Below, piece by piece: positions 31,200 to 44,400 of a DNA stretch of 64,000 bases. Made by a program: the position numbers and the translations under genes. The stretch comes from Haliclona indistincta. Lineage: Eukaryota; Porifera; Demospongiae; Haplosclerida; Chalinidae. The notes beneath the pieces are model-generated. The model was given only the letters and a program-made list of their open reading frames with translations. It did not search any database and was not told the origin of the DNA. The DNA is taken from positions 14,339,592 through 14,403,591 of the forward strand of contig OZ024785.1 of assembly GCA_964017065.1 (NCBI GenBank), read 5' to 3'. Within the stretch, counting starts at the first letter, position 1. Each line of letters starts with the position of its first letter.

Positions 31200-33290
31200 C
31201 CGTCTTCTCATTCAGGTACCTTCTTGATCTCCTTCTGACACTGCTTCAGTTTTCATCCTGTGTTATGTAATTTGCAGTAGGAGTACTATGCTCTCATTTT
31301 ATTCATACAATTTGTGCCAGACTTCTGTAATCTCTAGTCTGGCACCTGTGAGTTGTGCTGAGGGTTTGGATGTACGAAAAGAAATAATGTTAGTTATTCC
31401 TGCATTTGCTAGATTTTAGCAGCAGATGTCTCTTACATCCGAAAGCTCTTGGACATATCTTATTGCTGCTACAAGCATATTAAAAGATGAGCACTGTCCC
31501 TGTACAAGCTCCTCTATCACTGCAGTTGGTTGTTGATTCAGAACACGATCTTCATCTTTCATGAGAATGAACAGGCACAGGAATATACCAAGGGTAAAAT
31601 GTAAGCCAGGTATGGTATCCCTTTGCTTGGGAGACCCTCAGAAAGACATTGAACACATTCTCAATGATCACATTGGTGGTTAATAATTTTTTTATTTGTC
31701 AAAACCAATAACTATTATTTCAAGATAACTATTAAAATAAATTTTTGAAACTAAACTTCAAAAATACAAAACTTTATAATTCACAAAACCAATAATTGAA
31801 GTCAACTATCAACCACCTATAATAATATCACCTGTGTGCATTAAAATGATTGGCAGAGACTCAAAAAGAAAGCTTGTATTTGTTTGCGAAAATGGAAATA
31901 TTTATAGAATACAGCAAGCAACTGAGACTGTGTGTAACTGTGAAAAAAGCTTGTCATGCAGCTGTGCGTGGTTAGCTTGGTGGGCATCATACAGCATCAT
32001 TTTCTTCTGATTGGCGCTTTGATGAAACAACACGCTCAAAACAACTGGCAAATATTGTCTGGTCGATACCCTTTTGCACTCAAGTTGGTGTAAATGTTAT
32101 ACTTATACTCTTCTATTTACTGTTACAATCTATTTACTTGTTGCCATAGAGAATAACTCTGCTGCTATAAAGATCACTAATAAACATAGTCAAATTCTTC
32201 TGGATAGTTTACAGGTGACAGATCTGGTTCATTGTCATCATCTGCAGTTTGATCTTGCTGACTAACCTCCTCTCCGTTTGGAGGATACTGTATGCTGAGC
32301 CATGTTGAGTAGTTAGATTAAAAGCTTCTTTCACTCCTTGAGTCGGAGTTAGCCCTTGGCTCTTTCCTATCTGCTCTTGGGATCTTCAGCTGGTCAGACT
32401 GAATGTCAGTAACAATGGCGACCTAGTCACAGGGGATTCACTAACTTCATCCGTTAGAATTTTGAACAACACACTACAGACTTGGGTTCTCTGGCCATTG
32501 GTTGGTTTCCTTCATTGCTTAAAGTGCAGCAACAGGAACAGCAGCCATTGTTACTCCTGGCTGGTGGCTAGCTCCCTCTCAGTTGCGATACTTGCAGTCT
32601 GCTCTTCTCTTGCCTCTTCTTTTACTCGCAGTGAGAGTGCTACAATTCACTACCTCAGTTGAGCGTATTTTTTTTGTTTTCAAAGCTGTAGCAATCACTG
32701 CCAGCCTGATAATAAGTCCTTCTTGTTGCAATTTATAGACGGTGAATCTTATTCCAGCGGTTGTTCCAAGATTGTTGTCTATCCCAAGCTTGAGACACAT
32801 GTGGTGGTACTTCTTCCTGATACTGCTGAGAATGGTGGAGTTAGCTACCATCAGCACTGCTGCCTTTTAAAGGTCAAGGCTGAGCGTGGCATTCAAGTAC
32901 CGTGAAGCCACTGCCTTTGACGGCATAGAATCGGAACAACTGTCGGCGCTTTGAACATCAATGGGTCTGGCTCTTTTTTAAAGAGACAAACAATGCCCAT
33001 AAACCTATGCATAAACCACAGAGTTAGAACTAAAATTGCAGCTCTGATTTGATCTCTTTGTCAAGGTGGAGTAGATCTAAACTGTTGCCACATCTGTATG
33101 TGAGGCATTCCAACTCTTTCAGTGTTATCCTCACTCTCTCGGTGTTATCCTCACTCTCTCTGCTGCAGTCTTGAGGGAACATCTGTGTAACTGTAAGAAT
33201 TTGGTGAATAATGAGTAACAACTTGTGAGTATACAGACTTACGTAAGTGTGTAGGTCACTGCTAGTAGGCTGTTCACAAAAATCCTGATG
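31200..33290. other. no gene that can be supported
   Basis: Mostly AT-rich. A 92-codon minus-strand frame at 32857-32579 (GIRFTVYKLQQEGLI) looks protein-like but matches nothing I can name with confidence. Confidence 0.3.
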
Positions 33291-33299
33291 CTGATCATC

Positions 33300-34123
33300 A
33301 TCACAGTTCGAGCATTGGCACCTTCTCTTAGTAGGAGGTGGTCCAGGTGATGATGGTGGCGCCACGATTGTGATGGCGATGGAGAGCGTCTGTCATCACG
33401 ACGAGGGCTTGGGCACACTTGATCTTGAATTTCTGGACGGCAAGATTCTCTGATTTTCTCGTATAGAGATCTTTAGCCTGAAAGGCCTTCTGGTGATACG
33501 ATTTTTGAGAGATCTTCTGGGTCTGGAGACCAAGTAGTGCCATTCAATATCTTGATTATCTTCTCTGGCTTGTCCGCGGTTGTCTTCACGAAAACGTACC
33601 CAGGGTGTTCACTGTGAATCCAAAATGTTGAAAGGTCTTCATTCCCTTCAAATCTGTTTGGCTAAATGGCAGGTCAAAGAATTCAGCCCAGTTGTATGTA
33701 TGCACCAGAACTTCACAATCTTGAGTAGCTACCAACTGCACATCGTTCACTTCTGCACTTATCCTCACTACCTCAGCAATATCATCTAAGCAGTCCACTT
33801 TCGTCTAGCGGAAGTATTGCTTTAAAAAACCGAAGCCCCAGTCAGGGCAAACTTTGTGTGACCTACGATTAAAAGGAGAGGATGATTGCATATGCAGAAC
33901 TCGCCAAGCAAGATACTGCATCATGTATCTAAAGATAAAGTTAAAGTTTAGTTATACTTGAGAAATTTACTAGCCGGTTTTTATTTTGACCACTACACTT
34001 GTTAGTGTGGAGTTGGAGGTGCTGTTTATTGAAGGTGTATGTTTCAAGATAGTGGTGAAGGAGACTTATGATCGTGTTTGCTCTCTTTCCTGTCTGAGCT
34101 GCCTCATCAATCAGATAATTCAA
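33300..34123 (-). pseudogene. DUF7869-like gene relic, second copy
   Basis: Minus-strand pieces in order: YLIDEAAQTGKRANTIISLL and LQLHTNKCSGQNKN (34123-33960), matching the HADNC.GQNKN hallmark of DUF7869; an intron-like gap; RYMMQYLAWRVLH, then CPDWGFGFLKQYF with a TAG near 33808; then LVHTYNWAEFFDLPF (33798-33600), equivalent to LVPTYDWVEFLGLHF of the copy at 2115-2432; and SLYEKIREFC near 33450, equivalent to EWYIFDSIQEYC. The nonsense codon and frame breaks make it inactive. The canonical Asp of HADNC is Thr here. Confidence 0.55.
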
Positions 34124-34325
34124 CTGTACAGGTAAACATCAAAGTAACTTTAAACCAATAATAATGATGAAGGAGGAAAAGATTATTATTATTGTATTAA
34201 TACAATAATGTTAGATAACGATTCAGCTGTAGGGAAAAGTAAAAGGAAAGAAAGACACAAACATGCAAAAACCAAAGTAAACAACACAAGCAAAAAAAAG
34301 CTAAACAGGTAAAGAACGTTATAAT

Positions 34326-34376
34326 TATCATTGCCGATCGGCAATGATATGTAGGGATGACCTCGAACTAATTATT
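34326..34376. repeat. palindrome-started repeat, copy 1
   Basis: A 24-bp perfect palindrome centred on CCGATCGG, followed by GTAGGGATGACCTCGAA, is shared with 58296-58339. The copies diverge after that, and here the assembly gap follows within 20 bases. Confidence 0.6.
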
Positions 34377-34393
34377 ACTAAGATCTTATCCTT

Positions 34394-34416
34394 NNNNNNN
34401 NNNNNNNNNNNNNNNN
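34394..34416. other. assembly gap (23 N)
   Basis: Unknown bases. The true gap length may differ. Confidence 0.99.
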
Positions 34417-34715
34417 GCTCCATCTCGATCCTCAACTGGGAGTATAAAGGTACAGAAACCAGCTGATTTCAGATAACCTATGTTGCTCTTCATTTCTATT
34501 TCAGTACCACTTTGAGCAGAAACAGGAGGAACAAGCCTGTTTGAGACAACTCATAACCTGTTTGAGACTTAGCGAATACTGGGCGCCGTTAGGCGAAGGT
34601 TTTTAGGGTCTTAGGGTCTTGGGTTTAGCCTGGCTGCATAGTGACGTAAATTAGGGGATGCCCCGGTAATGAGGAAGTCTGCACATAATGAGATTCAACA
34701 AGGATGGCACGCAGG

Positions 34716-35315
34716 TAGTCTCGTTTCCAGACCACACCTCTTCCGCTTTGAGGGTCTGGCAGCTTGCTCGACTTTTCTCGGTCTTGGTGACGTCATTGTC
34801 ACGCTTTCAATAGCTACACGGATGCAATATGCGGACAAATTGTCTGTATACTAATGTCTGTGGTCACATGAGTTACAATAGTTATAGATCAGGTCAGGAA
34901 GACATGACAGATACTATGCTGTGTTCCTTGGTGGCGCTCGAAGATGGCAGCGCTCACAAATGTAATGGCAACAACTATAAATCGCAAATTATTTTTCCAC
35001 ACCTGTTGGTAGCGAAATCGCTCGTTTGAGCCAGCTAAGAAGTGACTGGCTGCCAGGTAGTACTTATTAGTCAACGAAGATTATCCTAGATGCTCTCTGT
35101 CATCGATGAATCTGAACACACTGCACTACCGCCATGTTGATCATGTGCTCAACGGCGCGTTTGTCATGTGAATTTTGAAAATAAGGCGATCTGATTGGTC
35201 ATTTCCATTTTCTGAGAATAAAACGTCATCAAGACCGAGAAAAGTCGAGCAAGCTGCCCAGACCCTCTCAGAAGCAAAGCGGAAGAGGTGTGGTCTGGGA
35301 ACGAGACTACATGTA
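34716..35315. mobile_element. 600-bp MITE with ~80-bp inverted ends and 9-bp target duplication
   Basis: The left end (TAGTCTCGTTTCCAGACCAC and on to about 34800) is the inverted counterpart of 35220-35315. GCACGCAGG flanks both sides (34707-34715 and 35316-35324). The right end has a few extra bases (CATGTA). No coding sequence. A 9-bp duplication fits Mutator-type or similar cut-and-paste elements. It lies about 140 bases upstream of the copper monooxygenase start, i.e. in that gene's promoter region. Confidence 0.7.
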
Positions 35316-35457
35316 GCACGCAGGCTAATGTACAGTGGCAATTGGCGCACGTGACCCGTTTCCAATCCCGGTTACGTAGTATATAATATCTATGATCAGA
35401 TCTTGTAGCAAACTATCAGCACTCCAGCCCGAAGAGAGAACCGACTTAGCCGCCATT

Positions 35458-38400
35458 ATGCTGACTACCGTATTGCTATTCTGTTTGTTCGGTTTATCTC
35501 AAGGTTCTCATAACCTGAGCCGTTCCTATCGCTACAGTATGCAGCTTAGCCCAAATTACACCCTTCACTGGAACTTTGACAGAGCCAATGAGAACATCAG
35601 CTTTGCTGTGCGCGTGAAGACCACAGGATGGGTTGGATTTGGAATCTCTCCTAATGGTCAGATGCCACAATCAGACGTGGTGATAGGATGGGTAGACGGC
35701 TCTGGAACAGCACACTTAAACGTACGTACGTATGAATATGGCATTACTGTTTGAAATTACTGCACTTCTTAGGATCGTTTCGCTGAAGCACGAGCAATGC
35801 CGCCAATAGATGAAGTGCAGAACTGGAATTTGATCAGAGGAGAAGAGGACGATTGTTTCACTACACTGGAGTTTTGGCGCAAATTTATTTCTTGTGACGA
35901 CAGAGATCGTGACATTCTAGTGAGCTAGCGCACGAATTACAATTACCCGTGCGCAGTATGCGCCAGGGTTATGCGTTTGCATCCATCAATATACATAAAG
36001 AAAATTAAAAAGATTTCTATCGAAATCAAAAGATGTAGGGTCGTGAAATCTACCACAGGCCCACAATGTAGACTAACAAGGAACAAGCATGGAATGGTAA
36101 CACGATTGACTTGCTAACAGACCATAGATCCCTACATCAGTGGCTGCTGTGGTTGGCCCTAGCTACACATGTAGTTCAGCTAGTTGCTGTTGACTGACAC
36201 CTGACGTGCATTCAGCTTGTGACATCTTATGTACTGCCACTGATGTAGGGATCTATGGTCTGTTAGCAAGTCAATCGTGTTACCATTCCATGCTTGTTCC
36301 TTGTTAGTCTACATTGTGGACCTGTGGTAGATTTCACAACCCTACATCCTTTTGATTTCGATAGAAATCTTCTTAACACTACGTAAAAAGATGGTAATCC
36401 TGACAGTTATAACCACAGTATTCCCACCGTGCAACACAGTTACCCTGTGGTTGCACTGGCGTCGCTAACTGAGTTATACCGTGGTTATACTGGCGGGCTA
36501 ACTTCAGGATATGTTTCTATGGTTAGGCGGTGGTTATACTGGCCAGTGCAACTTGCGTGTAACTACAGGATAACTACGGGATAACAACAGCAGCGGATAA
36601 CTGTGCCAGGATAACAACCGATATAACCAGTGCAACAACAGTGTAACCATTGCGCAACTACGGTGCAACCAACCCCGTATTGCACACCCGTATACTACTA
36701 CAGTTCACGCTTGTATTCCTTTTCCTTTCTCGTTCTTCAAGTAAAATACATGTTAAAAAATATATAATCTTTGAAGTTTCTAAAGAACACAAAATCATAG
36801 TCCTGTAACTGTTCTTCTTGATGTGATCAGAAGACTGTTGCAATATGAACCTGCATACAAAATAGATAATGTTTGCTGTACGCTAGACAAGTATCACTTC
36901 ACCTCATTGCTGCTATGCCAGGACAATCAATCCTCTGTAGAACAACTCCTGTGTAGAGAAAATAGAGAAACAATAAAACACAGAATAAAACATGACGAAC
37001 CTTCACACCCCATGTAAAAGAACAGCCTGTATATCAGAGAAACAATGAAACACAGAATACATTATGACGAACCTTCACACTCCATTCAAAGAACAGCTAG
37101 CATAAGCTGTATAACCCTTTAACCCCTATTGTCGCCTTTTGGCGACATACATACTTCAGACACCATAACTTTATCAAAAAGTGTTAAAATACTCCGAAAT
37201 TAAGCCAAATTGAAGAATACAAATAACCGCATAAAATTGACCGGTTTTCGGCGCGCCCCTGCGCAAAACGTATTGGCTTCGGCATTTTCTATGGCTTCAA
37301 TGCAAAATCCACAACATTTTAGGAAAAAAAAATGGCTGCCAAGAAAATTGGGACATTTTACGGCTTCAGGGTGCTCGGAAACACATTTTTGGACATTCCC
37401 TATGATCTGGGCTACATTTTGCACTCACCAAAACCACTGCTATTTGTGTGTACTTTTCAGTATCCAGCCCCAAAGTACCAACTTTGAGCAAAATTTGACG
37501 AGGCCGTTGCACTTTATCGGCTTCACTTTCGAAGTGGGAGGGGCATATCGACTGACTTGAGTGTGGGCAATTGCGGCTACACACTGGCGTAAAAGGACAC
37601 AAATTTGAGACCAGTAGCACAAAAGACACACGAGATATTCACGAGAGAAGTGGTCAGCACTTACGAGGTTAAAATTTCAGCAAGATAATTTAGTAATTAA
37701 AGGGTTAACAGGAAATCAGTGACACACAAATACACACATAACGTGGCGAACCTGCATTCCACTTTATAACAAAGAAACATTGATACATACACTGATAATG
37801 ACGAACCTGTAGCACACTGGGAAATACGCACCATGAACACTATTGTTTTTAGAGCTGAACTTGGACACAGAAACTTGAATGAAGCATCTCCTAGTCACCT
37901 CATGTAAACAGTCGCGATATTATGAAGCACAATGCACACAACTTATACTAATTTTGCTAGTTTATATAATACTAAAAATACTGATCATGAACTCACTAGA
38001 GTATTTAGTGACAACGTTTAAGCTTTAGCATCAGTTCCATGTGACACGGCATCTGTAAAACAGCAATAGTTACCCTAGATTCACACATCAGTCACCTGTT
38101 CTCTTGCCTATAAGCAACTGAGCAAGCTCTGCTGAAAGAACACGCCAAATCACTCACCACGTTGCGTGCAAGATGGCAGACAGTACATTTTGGCGCCAAT
38201 CAGCTGACCAATGGGATCAATTCGCGCAGAATGTTTAGCGCGTAATTAACGTCTGCATTATAAATGTAATGTTGATTACAGTGGTATAATAACTTATTTT
38301 ACGCAGCTAATCTTGAATCTGGCACCTCTCACAAGGCATCTAGATGTACATGCTTGTTGTCCGACACTATTAAAATAGCCTCAATTTAAAAATCAACTTC

Positions 38401-41400
38401 ACAGGTGAAGAGAATCAATAACATAATGTATCAATGGAACACATTCATTGACTGAGTCTGTCCGTAGTGATTTAGGTAGAGAATGTTTCAAAGTTGGTCT
38501 CTTCAGTCAACATTGCATAGAATCAGTCAACAATACACTGCGATCAGTTTGTTGTTTTCAATGCCGTCAGAATTGACATGGCTGCACCTCGATCAAGGAC
38601 TAGTTGGGTGATCTACAAAAAGTGAAAACACTAGTTAATCCAGTATAATAATTCTAGTAGTTACAGGTGTGTAAACAGTGTTAAATATTATTATGGTAGT
38701 TAGTTGACAAAAATGACGTGCTAATGGAGGACAAATCCATGATGAACCAAGGCATAAACCATAGAACAGAGATTCAATAACTAGTATAGAGCAAAGGAAT
38801 CCTGGTGATAGGCATAGCTAGAGTATAGGTACTGAAGGACACGCACTTAAGTTTGAGTCACTTTTCAGTATGAAACCATGTACAGGCCATAGGGATTTAG
38901 TTAAGAACTGAAATACCAATGATCCAGTGGCGGATCTAGGGTTAGCAAATAAGGAGGGCACGCAAAAAATTTTTGCTAATTAATATGCATTTATTCATTA
39001 AAATCGATCGATTTTATTGTATTCATTGATGATGTACGAGCGCATTAGCGCGCTATAAGCATGATCGTCGATCGCTTGCACTTTTCAGGCGCTTAGATCG
39101 ATACTCTGGCGTTATGCCTGTCTAGTAGCGAGCCAGATGTGACTGTGTGACGGGTTAGATGTAAATAATAAAATGGCGGACAAGATTTTAGGGGGGGCCT
39201 TGCCCCCCCCTAGATCCGCCACTGCTAGTGATCGAGTGAGTGCATGACCAGATTCTTACAGAGGCTATTTATGCAACATACCTTCCAACTGCTTCTGTAC
39301 TACAGAAAATAACGTACAGCTCGTAATAATGCTGCTCATCATAGCCTTATCGATAACAGCTAACGATCGTAGTAGCGCTATCGCTGGCAGACTGGCTTGC
39401 CCTGCACACTCGCCTCCACTGCCATGATCGCCATCTTGATGTAGGTGTTACTACCACACCTTTCATTCCAGCAGGATGTGGTCTTAAGGTGGCGGTATAC
39501 CCGTTTTTATGAATATTAATGAGCGACTTTCTTTTATCTGCAGCTCGTGACAGAGCAACGCCAGCAGCGTGAAACTCGCTCTGATGCATCAATGAGTGTG
39601 TCTCAATGTATAATGCAGCTTGAAACGTTGCACAATATTCTACACCAAGGAATAATGTAGGAACAATCGACATCGTATGGATACGCATTTTTCATGCCAA
39701 AAATCTCTCCTGACTAACCGTGCAGCAAAGGTTACCAGCTGAAATTCGACTCTTACAAACCATTTCTAGGTGCTGACGAAGAGTTTTCTGCATTTACTTT
39801 TTCTGATTTTAAGAAAAACACTTTTACATTCTAAATCATGGCTGATTTTGCAGTGACGTCCATGTTTGTCGATGCATAGAACAGCTACGTTCAGCGTGGG
39901 TCAACAAAAGTCTTCGTCAGCACCTAGAAATGGTTTATAAGAGTCGAATTTCAGCTGGTAACCTTTGCTGCACGGTTAGTCAGGAGAGATTTTTGGCGTG
40001 AAAAATGCGTATCCGTACGATGTCGATTGTTCCTACATTATTCCTTGGTGTAGAATATTGTGCAACGTTTCAAGCTGCATTATACATTGAGACACACTCA
40101 TTGATGCATCAGAGCGAGTTTCACGCTGCTGGCGTTGCTCTGTCACGAGCTGCAGATAAGAGAAAGTCGCTCACCTTAACCAATGGTTATGCCAGGTCAA
40201 CCGCAGCGCAGCGCAGTATAACCAGGATATCCAACGTAGTAAGTTATTCGGTAGTTGCACTCTTGGTTATACTGTACGTACAAGTTATACTGTGTGCAGA
40301 ATTCCCCAGGGTAACCTAGTTATACTGAACAGTGGAAAACCACGGGTAACCATCCTTTTCTTGTAGTGTTAATTTTCTTGTTTGTGTCCTTTTTTGAAGT
40401 GCAGTTCAATATCATGCACGTACTGAGCCGTCTTTGTTTCCACCATTAGTTTAGTTTTCCTGTTGTTGATGGCTTTTCTTTATTAACAATTTTTAACTTG
40501 TAGCTAAAAATATTATTGTTATGCAGTGCATATTAGCTCGCCTACGCATGCATGCAGTGCATACGAGCCCCGCCCACACTTGTTTGTAGACCTTCACTCA
40601 GGGCAGTTATAATTATCTGGTAAGAGCAGAATGGTGATCCTATACGATCTTACCGTTCTTTGAAGACTCTAGACAAATACATGTTCTCCGTGATCCATAC
40701 AGCGTGGTGATACTCAAGCTAGTGCTTGGTCACGTGCGCTAACCACTGCTTGGTCACGTGCGTATTGCGCAATCACAATAATGGCGTCTAACACTTAGCT
40801 GACAACGGATCACGATCGAGAAATCGCGGAATTTATATCGCCGTTACGCTAAAAACAAAGTTCAAAAGGCACCTGCCAGGAGAATTTCACTACTGTTCGT
40901 GGGTGTTTTGGTCTCGGCACTGCTCGCGTAAAGGCGCCAGGCGCGCTGAAGAAAGAAGAAGAAAGAAGAAGACGAAACTCGATTTTCACCGTTTTCAGGT
41001 TCGTCACTTTAGTAACAATTTCGAACGATCTCCTTGCTACTGTAAGATGGGGCAACGCCAGAGAGCAGATCTAAGTGTCTTTGGACGTGTAACATTCATC
41101 ACCAGGCGAAATATCAGCGTTTGAACGCTAATACATTGTATGTAGCCGCCATCTTGTTTTCCCGTTCAACCCTACATAGGGACACACTACCGTGCGTCCC
41201 TAATAATTATGCGCACGTACGTTTGTATAATCAGAGATTACTAGGTATACTTACAGCTTGTATTTGCCTCGAACGGAAATAAAATTCATTAATAATAATG
41301 CATGGTACCAACCAAAAGAAAAGACAAACAACATAAGTTACCAGATTAAATTAGATCGATAGCCACAAATATCTCTCTTGAAAACAGAGAGGGATGAAGC

Positions 41401-44400
41401 GGAGACAATCTGCTGCAGGGACAATCTCATGATCAGCAGGTTCCATAGTTTAACAGTGTCAGGGAAAAAGGAGGAGTCATAAGCATGAAATGTCTTAGCA
41501 TTGAGTCAAGAATCATAACTTGTTCTTCAGTTTCTGTAGACAGTCTTTTGTTAGCCCTTTCACGAATTCGAAGGTGTGAAAGTCTGTTTGCTCTATTATT
41601 TGTAATGGAGAGTAAATACAGCGCGGGATTATGTTTTTACCGAGTAGCAGTGGTGTCTCTCTTCAAGTTCACGCTGTCTGCGCTTCCCCTCCCGCGCCAA
41701 AGCCCTGGTTCTTGCTGCAGCATCAGTCACAGTATCGCTGATGAGGGCGGTGCATGGAAAGCGAGATGAGAAGGCGAATCGTCCATTTTGTAGTCGAGTT
41801 ATGAAAGAACGTCGAGTAGTTATGAAAGAACGTGCAATCCCGGGGCCTTGCAATTGCTGCCCTCGTGGCCCTCGCATACAATACTACAGTATGGGCCTCG
41901 CCATATGGACTGATTGCATTCCTAAGCGTGACATATATATATATACATATATACAAACATACAATTTCGACACAGTACTCCGCGATTACATGCCTCGCGC
42001 TAAGGCGCTCGGCAATTAATACTACGTAATTGGGATAAGAACTGTGACAATCTTGTGTCACTATGCGCGTTTCACTTGTAATGACGTCATACTCGTGGAA
42101 TTGTATTACAGCATTCAGTGACTCTGTCAAACGTCCGCATGTAAGAGCTTTTTTGTTAAAAAAAAACTGTGGTTGTAGTCAAGTTACAGAGCTTAAATTA
42201 TGACATTTACACAATCATATCATTCACCTAACTAAAGATACTGTGAAAGAGAATACTAAGCCAACAGATTTTGTACGGTTGTGTTCACAAAAGAGGGACC
42301 AGAAAATGTCTTCAACCGTCGCTGGTGCGAATCCACATCATCGAGAAGCACAAAATGTATCTATTTACACGCACCAGTACTCGAACTTTACAATAAACTA
42401 GGCAGGAACTGCAACTGGCATCTCATGAAGTCATGGATGTGTTTATAAACTATTTTTTATATCGCCACGCGCACAGATTTTGCCTTGTCAACATGACACG
42501 CGCCCGTCTTCTATAGCCAATAAAACCTTGATAGTCTTTGGAAGAAACTCGCTCCTTTCGTCCCATGAGTAAGTGCTAAAGCGAGCAAGCGTCCATCAAA
42601 CTCTGTATCTGCGCGTTCTTTGTGGTTGTTTGACGAAACGCGCATAGGTACACCACTTGCAATACATTTTGATTGACAGTTTCTTATCACGGTTACGTAG
42701 TATTAATAATCTCTGGTATAATTTATGTGTTTCGTAAAAAAAAAACACGCCTGCATGTTTGCGTCTTACCACTCGAAAATCTCAACGAAAACACTCTCTG
42801 CAGCTTCTTCACTGAATATCTAGTCCTATGAAGACGTTTTCTGTGCTGGCAAGCCTTGCTCGAGCGGCTAATCCTATTTCGATGTTAGGATTTTCAATCC
42901 TCATGCTCCCTCAAACAGGCACCCTGACCCACAATCCGTCTACAGAAGACATGAGGTAGTGAAAATGCGTGCTTATGAACAGTGGATTCGTGAGGTGGAG
43001 GACGCCACATTCTCCCCACTGCATGCTTCTCTCTGCCACTGGTGGTTTAGCCTGTGAGACCACTACATTTTACAAGGTTAGCTTCACTAATAGCCGCCAA
43101 ATTGGAGGAGCCCATATAACACTGTCTTATGCTGGTTGTGTTGTCACATTTCCTTCTTTCTTCTACACTCATCAATCCAATCTATTCGTGGAGCCTGTTG
43201 TCATCTTGTGGACATGCTATCAGAACCCCCCGGCAAATTTATTGACTTGGTCACATCAGAATGTCATATATCTAGAACTATTTTTGTAATAGCGACTTTC
43301 TAACCCATGCCTTTATTTTTTGCCCAGCATATTATGTTATTAGTATTAATTTTTGAAAAAATCTATTGCATTCTAAAGCTACGTGTCCATGTAAGAGCAA
43401 TTTACGACATTGTGGGTGTACCACCCATGCAACCTCCTATCCCGTCCTGGCCTGCACTCAGTATCACATGTACCGTACGTCAAAGCCATGGTTGAACGTC
43501 TTTAGGCCTTTGATCATCATTGCCTTTCTTGAGGCCTTCTGTGATTGTTAGTGCATGTATGGTAGCTATGCAGTAATGCTGGAGTAGTCGTGTACTAACT
43601 ATGTAGATCGCATGGGTATGTTGTGTTCATTGTTATAATTGTTAGGAACACTAAGATAACAAAAGTATTTTAGTTCTTTGATTAGAGTAGAGTAGTAGTA
43701 GTAGTAGTGAGTATGTTAATGGTGTTTGTGGGTTGTCATAGAGTAGTACCAATTACTGTTCATTTCCTCATCTAGCCAGAAACCATACGTATTATATGGA
43801 GCTACAATGATGCTGATCCTGTGAATGAAAATTCAGTAACCTTCCATCAGAGTGGCCAGGGCAGTGCTAGTGCCAACTTGTTGGGCAGACTTCAGAATGG
43901 TAGAACAATTCCTCCAGACACAGATTCATTTATCGTCAGACCAACCACGAATGTATGTGTTAATTATTTTGTTTTGATAACTATAAGTATACTGTAAATT
44001 TGTACAAGTGTGCTTCTTTGTAAATTTAGTTTCAAAGTGGATAATATAATAATATTGAATCCACTAATTACAAGTAAATTAAAAAGATTTCTATCGAAAT
44101 CAAAAGGATGTAGGAATAAAGAAATCTACCACTGGTTCACAATGTAAACCAACAAGGAACAAGCATGGAATGGTAACACGATTGACTTGCTAACAGACCA
44201 TAAATCCCTATATCAGTGGCTGCTGTGGCCTGACTATAGCTAGTTCAGCTAGTTACTGTTGACTGACACCTAACGTGCATCGAATTGAATTCAGCTTGTG
44301 ACAAAATATCGATCTTATGTACAGCCACTGATGTTCTATGGTCTGTGGTATGTTCTATGGTCTGTTAGCAAGTCAATCGTGTTACCATTCCATGCTTGTT

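Larger units (their letters stand above)
36373..40372. mobile_element. 4-kb element with TTAA target duplication and CACTAC ends
   Basis: TTAA occurs at 36373-36376 and 40369-40372; between them the ends read CACTACGTAAAAAGATGGT and, inverted, CACTACAAGAAAAGGATGGT. Removing the body and one TTAA recreates the sequence of the empty copy at 44477-44500, which proves the boundaries. Subterminal zones (36400-36660 and 40185-40320) are filled with GGTTATACTGG / GTGCAACC-type words in both orientations. No transposase was found; the interior holds a 600-bp CCC/GGG-ended block, a 300-bp hAT MITE and a foldback. TTAA duplication is the hallmark of piggyBac, but CACTAC ends are not typical of it. Confidence 0.75.
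36004..41206. mobile_element. composite repeat, copy A, split by a 4-kb TTAA insertion
   Basis: Two parts, 36004-36372 and 40373-41206, together correspond to the uninterrupted copies at 44077-45305 and (reversed) 50832-52038. The first part is a long hairpin: arms of about 150 bp starting ATTAAAAAGATTTCTATCG. The second part has two TTGGTCACGTG boxes before ATGGCGTCTAAC, a (GAA)n-like stretch, and ends with CACTACCGTGCGTCCCTAAT. It lies in intron 2 of the copper monooxygenase gene. Confidence 0.75.

Noticed and set aside
32579..32857. 92-codon minus-strand frame with GIRFTVYKLQQEGLI, faintly like a RasGAP C-terminal segment
   Set aside because: Too short and the resemblance rests on a few residues; no supporting neighbouring exons.
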